DNA of 14,523 bases from CAMLHU01 sp049680185 (GCA_049680185.1 JBAUHI010000058.1:1-14523), one strand, 5' to 3'. Shown: positions 6,963 to 14,405, counted from the stretch's first letter. The notes: generated by a model from the letters alone, not told the origin. Numbers and translations are program-made.

Positions 6963-9311
6963 ATGAAGGGTTCCCCAAACATCCCGGCACGAAGCGGATC
7001 CGAGATGCCTGACCGACCGAAGCGCCGGGCCAAGCGCCGTCCCGCTGGGCCCGATCCTGATTACCGCCTCGTCTTCCGGGAGGCGCCGATCCCCGCGTAC
7101 ATCGCGGACGCCGAGACCGCGCGCATCCTCGATGTGAACCGTGCCGCCATCGAGCGGTACGGCTACACTCGCGCCCAGTTCCTCAAGCTTACCGCCCGTG
7201 ATCTTCGTCCCTTGGAGGAGCAGGCGCGATTCGATCTGTTCATCACGGAGCAGTATCCCGGCCGTGATGCGTTCGTTTCTGCCGGTGTCTGGCGCCACCG
7301 TACCAGTGACGGCGAGCTCTTCCACGCGGACGTGTCCTGGGCCCGGGTCCGGTTCCGGGGTCGACGCGCGTACATCGCGTTCGCGCGCGACATCTCGGAG
7401 CAGCGCAGTACGGAGACGGTGCTCCGGCGATGGGCGACCGTGTTCGAGGCGGTGAGCGAGGCGGTCTTCATCAGCGGCCCATCCGGATCGCTGCTGGATG
7501 TCAATCGATCGGCGGAGATCCTGCTGGGGCGGAAGCGGGAGGATCTGGTCGGGAGTCCGATCGGCGACTGGCATGCCCCAGGCACGCCGTCGAGTGATGC
7601 CATCCGAGCCGTTGCCGCGGAGACCGGCCGATGGCACGGCCAGCTCATGTTCTCGCGACCCGATGGATCGGTACGCACGACGGACACGATCGTGGTCCGG
7701 TTGTCCGGTCCCGATGGCGAGTCGCTGGGGTTCGTGGGTGTCAACCGGGACGTGACCGAATCGTTGGTGGAGGCGACGTCCCACCTGGCCACGGCCGAGC
7801 GACTGGCGGCGATCTTCACTTCATCGCCGTTCGCGATGTATGTCCTCGACCCCGACCTGCGCGTCGTGAACTGGAACCCCGCCGCGGAGCAGACCTTCGG
7901 ATGGTCAGAGGCGGAGGTCGTCGGCCGGGTGTTGCCGAGCCTCGGCCCGTCCGATCTGGCCGTCGCGCGAGACCTGATGGCCCGGGCGGCGCGGGGCGAG
8001 CCGATCGCCGGGGTCGAGCTGGTGCGGCATCGGAAGGACGGCACCCCGATCACGATCCAGCTGTCGTCGGCGCCACTCCGGGACGCCTCGGGCGTCTTTA
8101 CCGGTCTGGCGTCGATGGTCCGGGACATCACCGACCGGAAGTTGCTCGAATCGCAGCTCCTGCAGGCGCAGCGGATGGAATCGGTGGGCCGGCTCTCCGG
8201 GGGGATCGCCCACGACTTCAACAATCTGCTCACCGCCATCCTGGGATCGGCAGAGTTGCTTCGGGAGACACTCCCGGTTGGTTCGCCGGAACTGGAGGAG
8301 GTGACCGAGATCGAGAAGGCGTCCCGGCGCGCCGCTGAACTGACCCACCAACTCCTAGCCTTCAGCCGCCAGCAGATGCTGGCCCCGGATGTCCTCGACA
8401 TCAACGCGGTGGTGGCCGACCTGACCCGGATGCTGGGCCGGGTCCTCGGCGAGGACATCCATTTCGAGACCCGCCTCCGTCCCGACCTAGGCAAAGTGCG
8501 GGCCGATCCCGGGCAGTTGGGTCAGGTGATCATGAACCTGGTGGTGAACTCCCGCGATGCGATGCCCGAGGGAGGGATGCTGACCATCGCCACGGCGGCG
8601 GCCGCGATCGATGAGGCGTACGCCGCGACCCACCCGAGCGCCATCGCGGGCGACTACATCGTCGTGAGCGTGACCGATTCAGGTAGCGGCATCCCACCAG
8701 ACGTGCTGCCGCACATCTTCGACCCCTTCTATTCCACCAAGGCCCCAGGGGCCGGGACCGGGCTCGGCCTCTCCACCGCGTACGGGATCGTGAAGCAGAG
8801 CGGCGGCTACATCTGGGCCTACAGTGAGTTCGGGAAGGGTACGACCTTCAAGGTCTACCTCCCTCGCTGGACGGGCGGCGATGCGCCGAGGGCCCAGCGC
8901 AAAACGCCGGTCCCCGCCAACCTCCGCGGCCGGGAGACCATCCTCGTGGTCGAGGACGAACCGGGGATCCGCCGGCTGCTCGAACGGACCCTCGCGGCCA
9001 ATGGCTACACGGTGATCGCCGCGACCGATGCGCTCGATGCGGTGACGCGACTGGCCCAGTTGAAGACACCCCTCGACCTCCTCGCCACCGACGTGGTCAT
9101 GCCGGGAATGGGGGGGCGGGAGCTGGCCGACCAGGTCCGCGCGACCCATCCAGGCACCAAGATCCTCTTCCTGTCCGGCTACACCGAGGACGCGATCATC
9201 CGGCAGGGCATCTATCCACTCACCAACGCCTTCCTCGAGAAGCCATTCACCCCGGCCGACCTGCTCCGAAAGGTGCGGACGGTGCTGGATCAGGATGCGA
9301 GTAAAGAGTGA
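6963..9311 (+). CDS. Three-PAS soluble hybrid histidine kinase with C-terminal receiver
   Basis: Cytoplasmic sensor kinase of 782 residues without membrane segments. Domains in order: PAS (about 25-140), PAS (about 150-262), PAS (about 275-390), HisKA with H417 in GGIAHDFNNLLTAI, HATPase with N box Asn529 (NLVVNSRDAMPEGG), DSGSGIPPD from D572, then GTGLGLS, and a receiver (about 658-780) with acidic pair E664-D665, phosphoacceptor D710, S738 and K760. The HDFNNLL H box and attached receiver are typical of hybrid kinases that pass phosphate to a separate partner. No response regulator with an output domain is next to it, so the target and signal are unknown. ATG 6963 is used; ATG 7005 is an alternative and neither has a strong ribosome binding site. 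The last residues, SKE and the stop, lie in a heptamer array. Confidence 0.93.
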   Translation: MKGSPNIPARSGSEMPDRPKRRAKRRPAGPDPDYRLVFREAPIPAYIADAETARILDVNRAAIERYGYTRAQFLKLTARDLRPLEEQARFDLFITEQYPGRDAFVSAGVWRHRTSDGELFHADVSWARVRFRGRRAYIAFARDISEQRSTETVLRRWATVFEAVSEAVFISGPSGSLLDVNRSAEILLGRKREDLVGSPIGDWHAPGTPSSDAIRAVAAETGRWHGQLMFSRPDGSVRTTDTIVVRLSGPDGESLGFVGVNRDVTESLVEATSHLATAERLAAIFTSSPFAMYVLDPDLRVVNWNPAAEQTFGWSEAEVVGRVLPSLGPSDLAVARDLMARAARGEPIAGVELVRHRKDGTPITIQLSSAPLRDASGVFTGLASMVRDITDRKLLESQLLQAQRMESVGRLSGGIAHDFNNLLTAILGSAELLRETLPVGSPELEEVTEIEKASRRAAELTHQLLAFSRQQMLAPDVLDINAVVADLTRMLGRVLGEDIHFETRLRPDLGKVRADPGQLGQVIMNLVVNSRDAMPEGGMLTIATAAAAIDEAYAATHPSAIAGDYIVVSVTDSGSGIPPDVLPHIFDPFYSTKAPGAGTGLGLSTAYGIVKQSGGYIWAYSEFGKGTTFKVYLPRWTGGDAPRAQRKTPVPANLRGRETILVVEDEPGIRRLLERTLAANGYTVIAATDALDAVTRLAQLKTPLDLLATDVVMPGMGGRELADQVRATHPGTKILFLSGYTEDAIIRQGIYPLTNAFLEKPFTPADLLRKVRTVLDQDASKE

Positions 9312-9464
9312 AAAGTGAAGAGTAAACAGTGAAGAGGGGATGTCAGGGACCATCCCGATGCCATTCCACGATCCACTCTTCATTTTTCACTCTCCCCTTT
9401 TCACTCTCCCCTTTTCACTCTCTCCTCTTCACCTTTCACCTTTCACTTCTTACTTCTCACCCCT
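9300..9464. repeat. Two-armed heptamer element between kinase and rlmL
   Basis: The left arm is five in-register AGTRAAN units (9300-9334). A 39-nt spacer (9335-9373) follows, then thirteen pyrimidine-rich units (9374-9464), mainly CACTCTC, CCCTTTT, CACCTTT and CACTTCT. The arms are complementary and could form a long imperfect hairpin in RNA or single-stranded DNA. The kinase TGA (9309-9311) is inside the second unit, and the right arm ends 21 bp before the rlmL start, so it fills the 174-bp gap. Confidence 0.85.
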
Positions 9465-9485
9465 CACATCGGTCCCCGTCACGCC

Positions 9486-10721
9486 GTGTCCTCACCTTAC
9501 TCCGTCTGGGCCATCACGGCACCAGGCATTGAATCGATCACCGCGCAGGAGCTGACAGCGCTCGGTGTGACGATCCTTGCTAGCGAGCCCGGCGGCATCG
9601 CGTTCACAGCCCCGCCGGCACAGCTCTACGCGGCGAACCTGCACTCCCGCACCGCCAGCCGGTTCGTGGTGCGGGTGGCAGAGTTCAGCGCGCGGACCTT
9701 CTTCGAACTCGAGCGCCACGCGAAGAAGATCCCGTGGCAGCGGTTCGTGGCTCCGGGCGGGGCAGTGTCATTCCGGGTGAGCAGCCGGAAGTCGAAGCTC
9801 TACCACCACGGCGCGATCGAGGAGCGGCTGCTGCGGTGGATGGGAGAGGCGGGGTATGCCTGCGATAGTGAAAAGGGAAAAGTGAAGAGTGAAGAGGAGG
9901 CTGGAGACGTCGGAGCGCCGAGGAACGGGGAATCCCCTTTTCACTCTTCACCTTTCACTCTTCACTCTTCACCTTTCACTCTTCACTCCCAGCTCTTCCT
10001 CGTCCGGCTCCACCGCGACAAGGTGACGGTGAGCGCTGACAGCTCCGGCGAACTCCTGCATCGGCGCGGGTACCGGCTGGCCACGGCGAAGGCACCAGTA
10101 CGGGAGACCCTTGCCGCGGCGATGCTCCTCGCCAGCGGCTGGGACGGCGTCGCCCCGCTCATCGATCCGCTCTGTGGCGCAGGCACCATCCCGATCGAAG
10201 CGGCACTGCTGGCTCGGAAGATCGCGCCGGGGAAGGGACGCACGTTCGCCTTCGAGCAGTGGCCGGAGTTCGATGCCGAGGTATGGCGCGAGGTGAAGCG
10301 CGAGAGCGTGAATGGTGAACGATCAACGGTCAACGGGGAGATCGTCGGTTCCGACCGGGATGCGGGTGCGATCGCGGCATCGGTCGCCAATGCAGAACGA
10401 GCCGGCGTGTCGGCCGACGTCTCCTTTACTCAACGTGACCTGGCTGCGTCGTCGACCGCGGTGAAGCACCCCGGCGGATGGCTGGTGACCAACCCGCCCT
10501 ACGGCATCCGAGTGGGAGATGACCGGCATTTGGCCGAGCTCTACGCCTCGCTCGGCACGGCAGCGCATCAGATGGTGCCAAATGGTCATATCGGCGTCCT
10601 CTCCGCCGATCCCAAGCTTGATGCCCGGATCGGGATCCCGATGGAAGAGAAGTTCGTGACGGAGAACGGAGGGATCGGAGTGCGGTTTGTCGCGGGAGAG
10701 GTGTTAGGCAATAGGCACTAG
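9486..10721 (+). CDS. rlmL: THUMP-domain RNA methyltransferase, RlmL type, with repeat-encoded insert
   Basis: Class I SAM-dependent methyltransferase of 411 residues, related to the enzyme that makes m2G2445 in 23S rRNA (COG0116). Seen: an N-terminal ferredoxin-like/THUMP region (about 1-125), the conserved DSSGELLHRRGYR, SAM motif DPLCGAGTIPIEAALL from D227, acidic SDRD (289-292) and the catalytic N-P-P-Y-G at 336-340. Two stretches look foreign. Residues 128-168 come from a two-armed heptamer element and contain PFTLHSS repeated, just before the usual QLFLVRLHRD strand. Residues about 275-286 (VNGERSTVNGE) come from another heptamer array. Both keep the frame, and all motifs remain, so the enzyme is probably active. 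GTG 9486 is the start, since MSSPYSVWAITAPG fits the family; the stop TAG is also in a repeat. Confidence 0.88.
   Translation: MSSPYSVWAITAPGIESITAQELTALGVTILASEPGGIAFTAPPAQLYAANLHSRTASRFVVRVAEFSARTFFELERHAKKIPWQRFVAPGGAVSFRVSSRKSKLYHHGAIEERLLRWMGEAGYACDSEKGKVKSEEEAGDVGAPRNGESPFHSSPFTLHSSPFTLHSQLFLVRLHRDKVTVSADSSGELLHRRGYRLATAKAPVRETLAAAMLLASGWDGVAPLIDPLCGAGTIPIEAALLARKIAPGKGRTFAFEQWPEFDAEVWREVKRESVNGERSTVNGEIVGSDRDAGAIAASVANAERAGVSADVSFTQRDLAASSTAVKHPGGWLVTNPPYGIRVGDDRHLAELYASLGTAAHQMVPNGHIGVLSADPKLDARIGIPMEEKFVTENGGIGVRFVAGEVLGNRH
9867..9990. repeat. Two-armed heptamer element inside the rlmL coding region
   Basis: The left arm is AGTGAAA, AGGGAAA, AGTGAAG, AGTGAAG (9867-9894). The spacer (9895-9934) has 40 nt. 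The right arm has eight in-register units (9935-9990) drawn from CCCTTTT, CACTCTT, CACCTTT and CACTCCC. These are the same units, order of arms and spacer length as the intergenic element at 9300-9464, with a different spacer sequence. The right arm reads as a 7-residue peptide repeat because 21 bp equals three heptamers. Confidence 0.85.
10308..10335. repeat. Four GTSAACG heptamers inside rlmL
   Basis: GTGAATG, GTGAACG, ATCAACG and GTCAACG follow each other in register within the linker between the SAM motif and the SDRD motif. This family differs from the one at 9867-9990. It is read in frame as part of VNGERSTVNGE. Confidence 0.65.
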
Positions 10722-10879
10722 GTGCTAGGTCTTAGGTGTGACGGGAACCTGTGCTGCACTCCGATGCTTGTTGATGTCCAGGCACTAGGTACTAGGTGCT
10801 AGGTTTTAGGTGTGGCGGGGACCTATGCCGCACCCCGATGCTCGCTGATTTTTAGGCACTAGGTACTAGGTGCTAGGTG
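10704..10879. repeat. Three NTAGGYN heptamer blocks with 39-nt spacers
   Basis: The blocks lie at 10704-10738 (five units), 10778-10812 (five) and 10852-10879 (four), each built from units such as TTAGGCA, CTAGGTA, CTAGGTG. The two spacers (10739-10777 and 10813-10851) are both 39 nt and match at 31 of 39 positions without gaps, so this is a tandem composite repeat with a period of 67-74 bp. The rlmL TAG (10719-10721) lies in the first block. The next block on the other side (10932-10994) is in reverse complement. Confidence 0.85.
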
Positions 10880-10931
10880 TGACGAGGCGCGAGGGCCATC
10901 ATCAGAACGTGAATCTGCATCGAACGCGCGC

Positions 10932-10994
10932 CACCTAACCGGTCACACGTAGAACCTAACTCCTAGTACCTAACACCTAGTACCTAACACCTGT
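10932..10994. repeat. Reverse-complement arm of the TAGGT heptamer element
   Basis: One CACCTAA at 10932-10938, then six in-register units at 10953-10994 (AACCTAA, CTCCTAG, TACCTAA, CACCTAG, TACCTAA, CACCTGT). These are complementary to the blocks at 10704-10879, so the 293-bp gap between rlmL and the DUF411 gene can fold on itself. The stretch between the arms (10880-10931) shows no gene. Confidence 0.8.
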
Positions 10995-11001
10995 CTACAA
11001 T

Positions 11002-11006
11002 GGAGG
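11002..11006 (+). promoter_or_regulatory. Ribosome binding site GGAGG deciding the DUF411 start
   Basis: GGAGG ends 8 nt before the GTG at 11015, an ideal spacing. The in-frame ATG at 11000 overlaps this motif and has only repeat sequence upstream, so the GTG is the better start. Confidence 0.75.
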
Positions 11007-11014
11007 ACTCCGCT

Positions 11015-11488
11015 GTGCTGAATCGCAGAGAATGGATTTCCCGGGTCGGACTTGGAGCGGTGGGGCTCACCGTCTTGCCTCGTCTGCTCGAAGGATCGAG
11101 CATCACCGCGGCACCGACCCCGATCACGGTGTACAAGTCGGCCAGCTGCGGCTGCTGCAAGAGCTGGGTGACCTACATGGACGCCAATGGCTTCGCGGCC
11201 AAGGCCGTCGATCTCGCTGACGATGCGCTTGAGGCCAAGAAGGCCCAGCTCGGCGTGCCCGACGGAGTACGGTCCTGCCACACCGCCGTCGCCGGCAAAT
11301 ACCTGGTCGAGGGCCATGTGCCCGCCGACCTGGTGCGACGCCTCCTCCGCGAGCATCCGGCGGCGTTGGGACTGGCGGTGCCGGGAATGGTCACCGGCTC
11401 GCCGGGAATGGAAGGGGGAACGCCAGAGCACTACGATGTGGTGCTTTTCCAGAAAGATGGCGCCACCCGGACCTACGCCTCCCGCTGA
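11015..11488 (+). CDS. DUF411 family protein, exported, probable copper binding
   Basis: A 157-residue DUF411 protein. The N-terminus has a twin-arginine-like signal (NRREWISRVGLGAVGLTVLP), suggesting export in folded form or anchoring in the membrane. The domain shows the family's cysteine cluster YKSASCGCCKSWV with C45, C47 and C48, then RSCHTAV (C88, H89), EGHVPAD (H101) and LAVPGMVTGSPGMEGG. Members are often found beside copper resistance genes and are thought to bind metal; no such gene is in this window, so the role is inferred from the family. The next gene starts 4 nt after the stop, implying a two-gene operon. The GTG start is chosen for its GGAGG site. Confidence 0.9.
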   Translation: MLNRREWISRVGLGAVGLTVLPRLLEGSSITAAPTPITVYKSASCGCCKSWVTYMDANGFAAKAVDLADDALEAKKAQLGVPDGVRSCHTAVAGKYLVEGHVPADLVRRLLREHPAALGLAVPGMVTGSPGMEGGTPEHYDVVLFQKDGATRTYASR

Positions 11489-11492
11489 CGTG

Positions 11493-12158
11493 ATGTCAGG
11501 TCTCCAACTCGTGGCGCCGGCCCCACACGGCGGGCGCCCGGTGCGTCAGGGCGGCGCGCCCATGGGATCGGCCCGCGGGGCGTTGATCCTGCTGCATGGC
11601 CGAGGCGCCACCGCCGAATCGATGTTCGACCTGGCACAGGAGGTGTCGCCGCCGGATCTGGCGTGGTGGGCGCCGAGTGCCGCGCGCAACACCTGGTATC
11701 CAGAAAGCTTCCTCGTGCCGATGGAACAGAACGAGCCGGCACTTTCCTCGGCATTCGCCGCCGTACACGGACTCATCGAGACGTTGAGTGTTGCCGGATT
11801 CCCGCCGGAACGGATCGCCCTGCTCGGCTTTTCCCAGGGCGCGTGCCTGACGCTCGAATATGCGGCGCGGCACGCCAAGCGGTTCGGCGCCCTGATCGGG
11901 CTGTCCGGCGGATTGATCGGGCCGCCTGGGACACCACGCGGCTACACCGGATCGTTCAGTGGCACGCCGGTGTTCCTCGGATGCAGCGATGTCGACTTCC
12001 ATATCCCCGTCGAGCGGGTGCGAGAATCGGCGGAGGCCTTTCGCCGGATGGGGGCCCAGGTGGATGAGCGGATCTATCCGGGGATGGGACACACGGTGAA
12101 TGACGATGAGCTGAATGCGGTGCGGGGGATGTTGGGGTCGATCGGCCTCACCGTCTGA
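11493..12158 (+). CDS. Alpha/beta hydrolase, phospholipase/carboxylesterase family
   Basis: A 221-residue serine hydrolase of the small carboxylesterase/dienelactone hydrolase type, cytoplasmic (no signal peptide). The triad is visible: S114 in GFSQGA, D168 in DVDFHIP and H200 in GMGHTVN; the oxyanion region is ILLHGRGATAES. The substrate cannot be read from the sequence; short acyl esters are likely for the family. The ATG at 11493 lies 4 nt past the DUF411 stop; GTG 11490 is an equal alternative. The frame runs open through the DUF411 gene, but that part reads as low-complexity shadow. A perfect hairpin follows 6 bp after its stop. A link to DUF411 in function is not obvious. Confidence 0.9.
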   Translation: MSGLQLVAPAPHGGRPVRQGGAPMGSARGALILLHGRGATAESMFDLAQEVSPPDLAWWAPSAARNTWYPESFLVPMEQNEPALSSAFAAVHGLIETLSVAGFPPERIALLGFSQGACLTLEYAARHAKRFGALIGLSGGLIGPPGTPRGYTGSFSGTPVFLGCSDVDFHIPVERVRESAEAFRRMGAQVDERIYPGMGHTVNDDELNAVRGMLGSIGLTV

Positions 12159-12164
12159 CCTCTT

Positions 12165-12185
12165 GGGGTGGCCGCAGGCCACCCC
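12165..12185. repeat. Perfect hairpin after the hydrolase gene
   Basis: The arms GGGGTGGCC and GGCCACCCC are separated by GCA. It starts 7 bp after the hydrolase stop and may end the DUF411-hydrolase transcript, but there is no T run after it, so it is not a standard intrinsic terminator. It is a sequence variant of the hairpin at 7-25 with compensating changes in both arms. Confidence 0.65.
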
Positions 12186-12214
12186 CTACGACCGGGATCA
12201 GATCTCGGGTCTTT

Positions 12215-12230
12215 GCAGGCGACCCCCACG
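12215..12230. repeat. 16-mer shared with the window's left end
   Basis: GCAGGCGACCCCCACG matches positions 15-30 exactly. It appears to be a half copy of the hairpin repeat, without its left arm, 45 bp before the GH20 start. Confidence 0.6.
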
Positions 12231-12275
12231 GCGAGGTGTTGCCACCCGACGTGTTGACGCCGAGATTCTCACCGT

Positions 12276-14294
12276 ATGCATACTCTCCTGCTGCTGGTCC
12301 TCGCGGCGGCACTGCCGCCCGCCGATAGTGCCGCCCATCCCGCCCTGATGCCGTGGCCGCAGTCGGTCACCTGGAACAGCGGCGCGCTCCGGCTCGACTC
12401 GAGCTTCACGGTGGCGGTCTCCGGTCGCACCGACCCTCGGCTCGAGCGGGCCCTCGGTCGTGCCATCGAACGACTGGGCCGCCGCACCGGGATCACCTTC
12501 TCGCGCGCGATCGGCCACGGCACTACGGGCTCGCTGGTGGTGACGGCCAAGTCGGCGGGGCCCAAAGCCCCTGACCTGTCGCAGGACGAGTCGTATGCGC
12601 TCGACGTGACGGCGGCGGGCGTCAAGCTCGATGCCGCAACGTCAGTGGGTGTCATTCGTGGTCTCGAGACCTTGTTGCAGCTCGTCTCTGCCGACTCCGC
12701 CGGCTACTTCCTTCCCGCCGTGGCGATCCACGATGCGCCGAGGTTCGGGTGGAGGGGGCTGTTGCTGGATGTGGGGCGGCATTTCGAGCCGGTCGAGGTC
12801 GTCAAGCGAACGCTGGACGGGATGGCGCTGGCCAAGTTGAACGTGCTGCATTGGCACCTGTCGGACGATCAGGGCTTTCGGGTAGAGAGCAAGCGCTATC
12901 CTCGGCTGACGGAGTTCGGGTCGGATGGTCTGTTCTACACCCAGGAGCAGATCAAGGATGTGGTGACGTATGCCGCCGATCGGGGGATCCGAGTGGTGCC
13001 GGAATTCGACATGCCGGGGCATTCGACGGCCTGGTTCGTAGGATATCGCGACCTGGCGAGTGGCAAGGGACCGTACGCCATCGAGCGGACCTGGGGGGTC
13101 TTCGATCCGGCGTTCGACCCGACACGGGAATCGGTCTACCAGTTCCTGAACGGCTTCATCGGTGAGATGACGACGCTCTTTCCCGACGCCTACTGGCACA
13201 TCGGCGGCGATGAAGTGCCGGGGACGGAGTGGAAAGCAAATCCACGGATCCAGGAGTGGATGAAGGCGCATCGGATCGCCGACAACGCGGGACTCCAGGC
13301 GTACTTCAACCGGCGGCTGATCGGGATCCTCGCCCGCCACCATCGGCAGGTGGTCGGCTGGGACGAGATCCTCAACCCGGCGCTCCCCAAGACCGCGATG
13401 ATCCAGTCGTGGCGCGGCACCAACTACCTGGCCGATGCCGCCAGGCAGGGATACCGCGGCATCCTCTCCGCTCCCTACTACCTCGACCACATCGACCCTG
13501 CGGCACAGCTGTATCAGGCCGATCCGCTCCCCGCCGCTGCCGGGCTCTCGGACGAGGAAGCGGCCCGTGTGCTTGGTGGCGAGGCATGCATGTGGGCGGA
13601 GTATGTCGGCCCCGAAACGGTGGAAAGCCGCATCTGGCCCCGGATGCTGGCGGTGGCAGAGCGGTTCTGGAGCCCCGGCTCGGTGACCGACGTGGCGGAC
13701 TTGTATCGCCGGCTTGACGTGGTGGCGGCGCAGCTTGGGTTTGTCGGGATCGATGTCGCGGGCCACTCCCACGCATTCGTGGCGCGGATGATGAACGGTG
13801 CGCCCGGTGGTGCGGCGCTCGAGCGACTGCTGGCGGTGACGGAGCCAGGAAATTTCGGGCAGCGCGCCGACGCGATGAGCTGGACCCAGCAGACGCCGTT
13901 GGTCCGCCTGGTGGATGCCGCCGTGCCCGATCCCGCGTCGCGCCGAGTGTACCAGTCACTGGCGACGCGCGCGCTCGCTGGCGATACCGCGGCACGCAGC
14001 GAGCTGGATCGACGCCTTGCCGAGCTCGGCGAACTGCCAGCGGCAGTGCGTGCCGCTGCTGCCAAGGCGCCGCTGGCCGCGGACGGGATCCCTGCTGCCG
14101 ACATGGTGGCGGCACTCGCCGCCGTCGGCGCCAAGGCGGATGGCTACCTGGAGCGAGGTGTGCCGATGCCGGTCGCCGTGCGAGATTCGGCGCTCTCGAC
14201 GGTGCGTGATGCCGCCAAGCCGTACGGGATGCTCAGGATCGTGATCGTCGATGCGGTGCAGGCGCTGGTCGTCGGGGCGGGGGGCGCCCAGTGA
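12276..14294 (+). CDS. Secreted GH20 beta-N-acetylhexosaminidase
   Basis: Glycoside hydrolase of family 20, 672 residues, expected to release terminal N-acetylglucosamine or N-acetylgalactosamine by substrate-assisted catalysis. The signal peptide is MHTLLLLVLAAALPPADSAA, with no lipobox cysteine. A GH20b-type N-terminal domain (about 25-145) precedes the barrel, which shows WRGLLLDVGRHF, LHWHLSDDQGFRVESKRYP, PEFDMPGHS and the catalytic pair D312-E313 in HIGGDEVPG. GGEACMWAE and WPRMLAVAERFW close the active site. A C-terminal part of about 170 residues (500-672), rich in Ala and probably helical, goes beyond the catalytic domain. It suggests use of chitin fragments, peptidoglycan or glycoprotein sugars. 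The gene appears to be on its own; no ribosome binding site is clear. Confidence 0.94.
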   Translation: MHTLLLLVLAAALPPADSAAHPALMPWPQSVTWNSGALRLDSSFTVAVSGRTDPRLERALGRAIERLGRRTGITFSRAIGHGTTGSLVVTAKSAGPKAPDLSQDESYALDVTAAGVKLDAATSVGVIRGLETLLQLVSADSAGYFLPAVAIHDAPRFGWRGLLLDVGRHFEPVEVVKRTLDGMALAKLNVLHWHLSDDQGFRVESKRYPRLTEFGSDGLFYTQEQIKDVVTYAADRGIRVVPEFDMPGHSTAWFVGYRDLASGKGPYAIERTWGVFDPAFDPTRESVYQFLNGFIGEMTTLFPDAYWHIGGDEVPGTEWKANPRIQEWMKAHRIADNAGLQAYFNRRLIGILARHHRQVVGWDEILNPALPKTAMIQSWRGTNYLADAARQGYRGILSAPYYLDHIDPAAQLYQADPLPAAAGLSDEEAARVLGGEACMWAEYVGPETVESRIWPRMLAVAERFWSPGSVTDVADLYRRLDVVAAQLGFVGIDVAGHSHAFVARMMNGAPGGAALERLLAVTEPGNFGQRADAMSWTQQTPLVRLVDAAVPDPASRRVYQSLATRALAGDTAARSELDRRLAELGELPAAVRAAAAKAPLAADGIPAADMVAALAAVGAKADGYLERGVPMPVAVRDSALSTVRDAAKPYGMLRIVIVDAVQALVVGAGGAQ

Positions 14295-14343
14295 CAGGAG
14301 GATCGCTCGATCGCGGGCATCGCCGCCGGGGAAGTAACGCACC

Positions 14344-14405
14344 GCGGGACACGGAGGCACGGTGAACAACTGCGGAGACGCGGAGCACTGCAGGTGATGT
14401 GGGTG
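14344..14405. repeat. 62-bp direct repeat, copy 1
   Basis: This copy aligns without gaps to 14461-14522, 117 bp further on, with about ten mismatches. It is made of GCGGAG- and CACGGAG-like short units. The whole 229-bp stretch after the GH20 gene holds only these copies; no gene is seen. Confidence 0.75.

Noticed and set aside
9867..9990. Frameshift or pseudogene in rlmL
   Set aside because: The frame stays open through both repeat insertions, and the conserved motifs before and after are in the same frame.
10704..10879. CRISPR-like array (28-35-bp repeats, 39-nt spacers)
   Set aside because: The spacers are 79% identical to each other, the repeats are themselves tandem heptamers of changing unit number, and no cas gene is present.
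10996..11001. TACAAT -10 box before the DUF411 gene
   Set aside because: A transcript from it would begin after the GGAGG ribosome binding site, which conflicts with the best start.
12165..12185. Intrinsic terminator
   Set aside because: The hairpin is strong but no T tract follows, and the same structure recurs as a dispersed repeat, so it is listed as a repeat.
12254..12280. TTGACG/TATGCA promoter before GH20
   Set aside because: The spacer is only 15 bp and the -10 box would overlap the start codon that gives the signal peptide.
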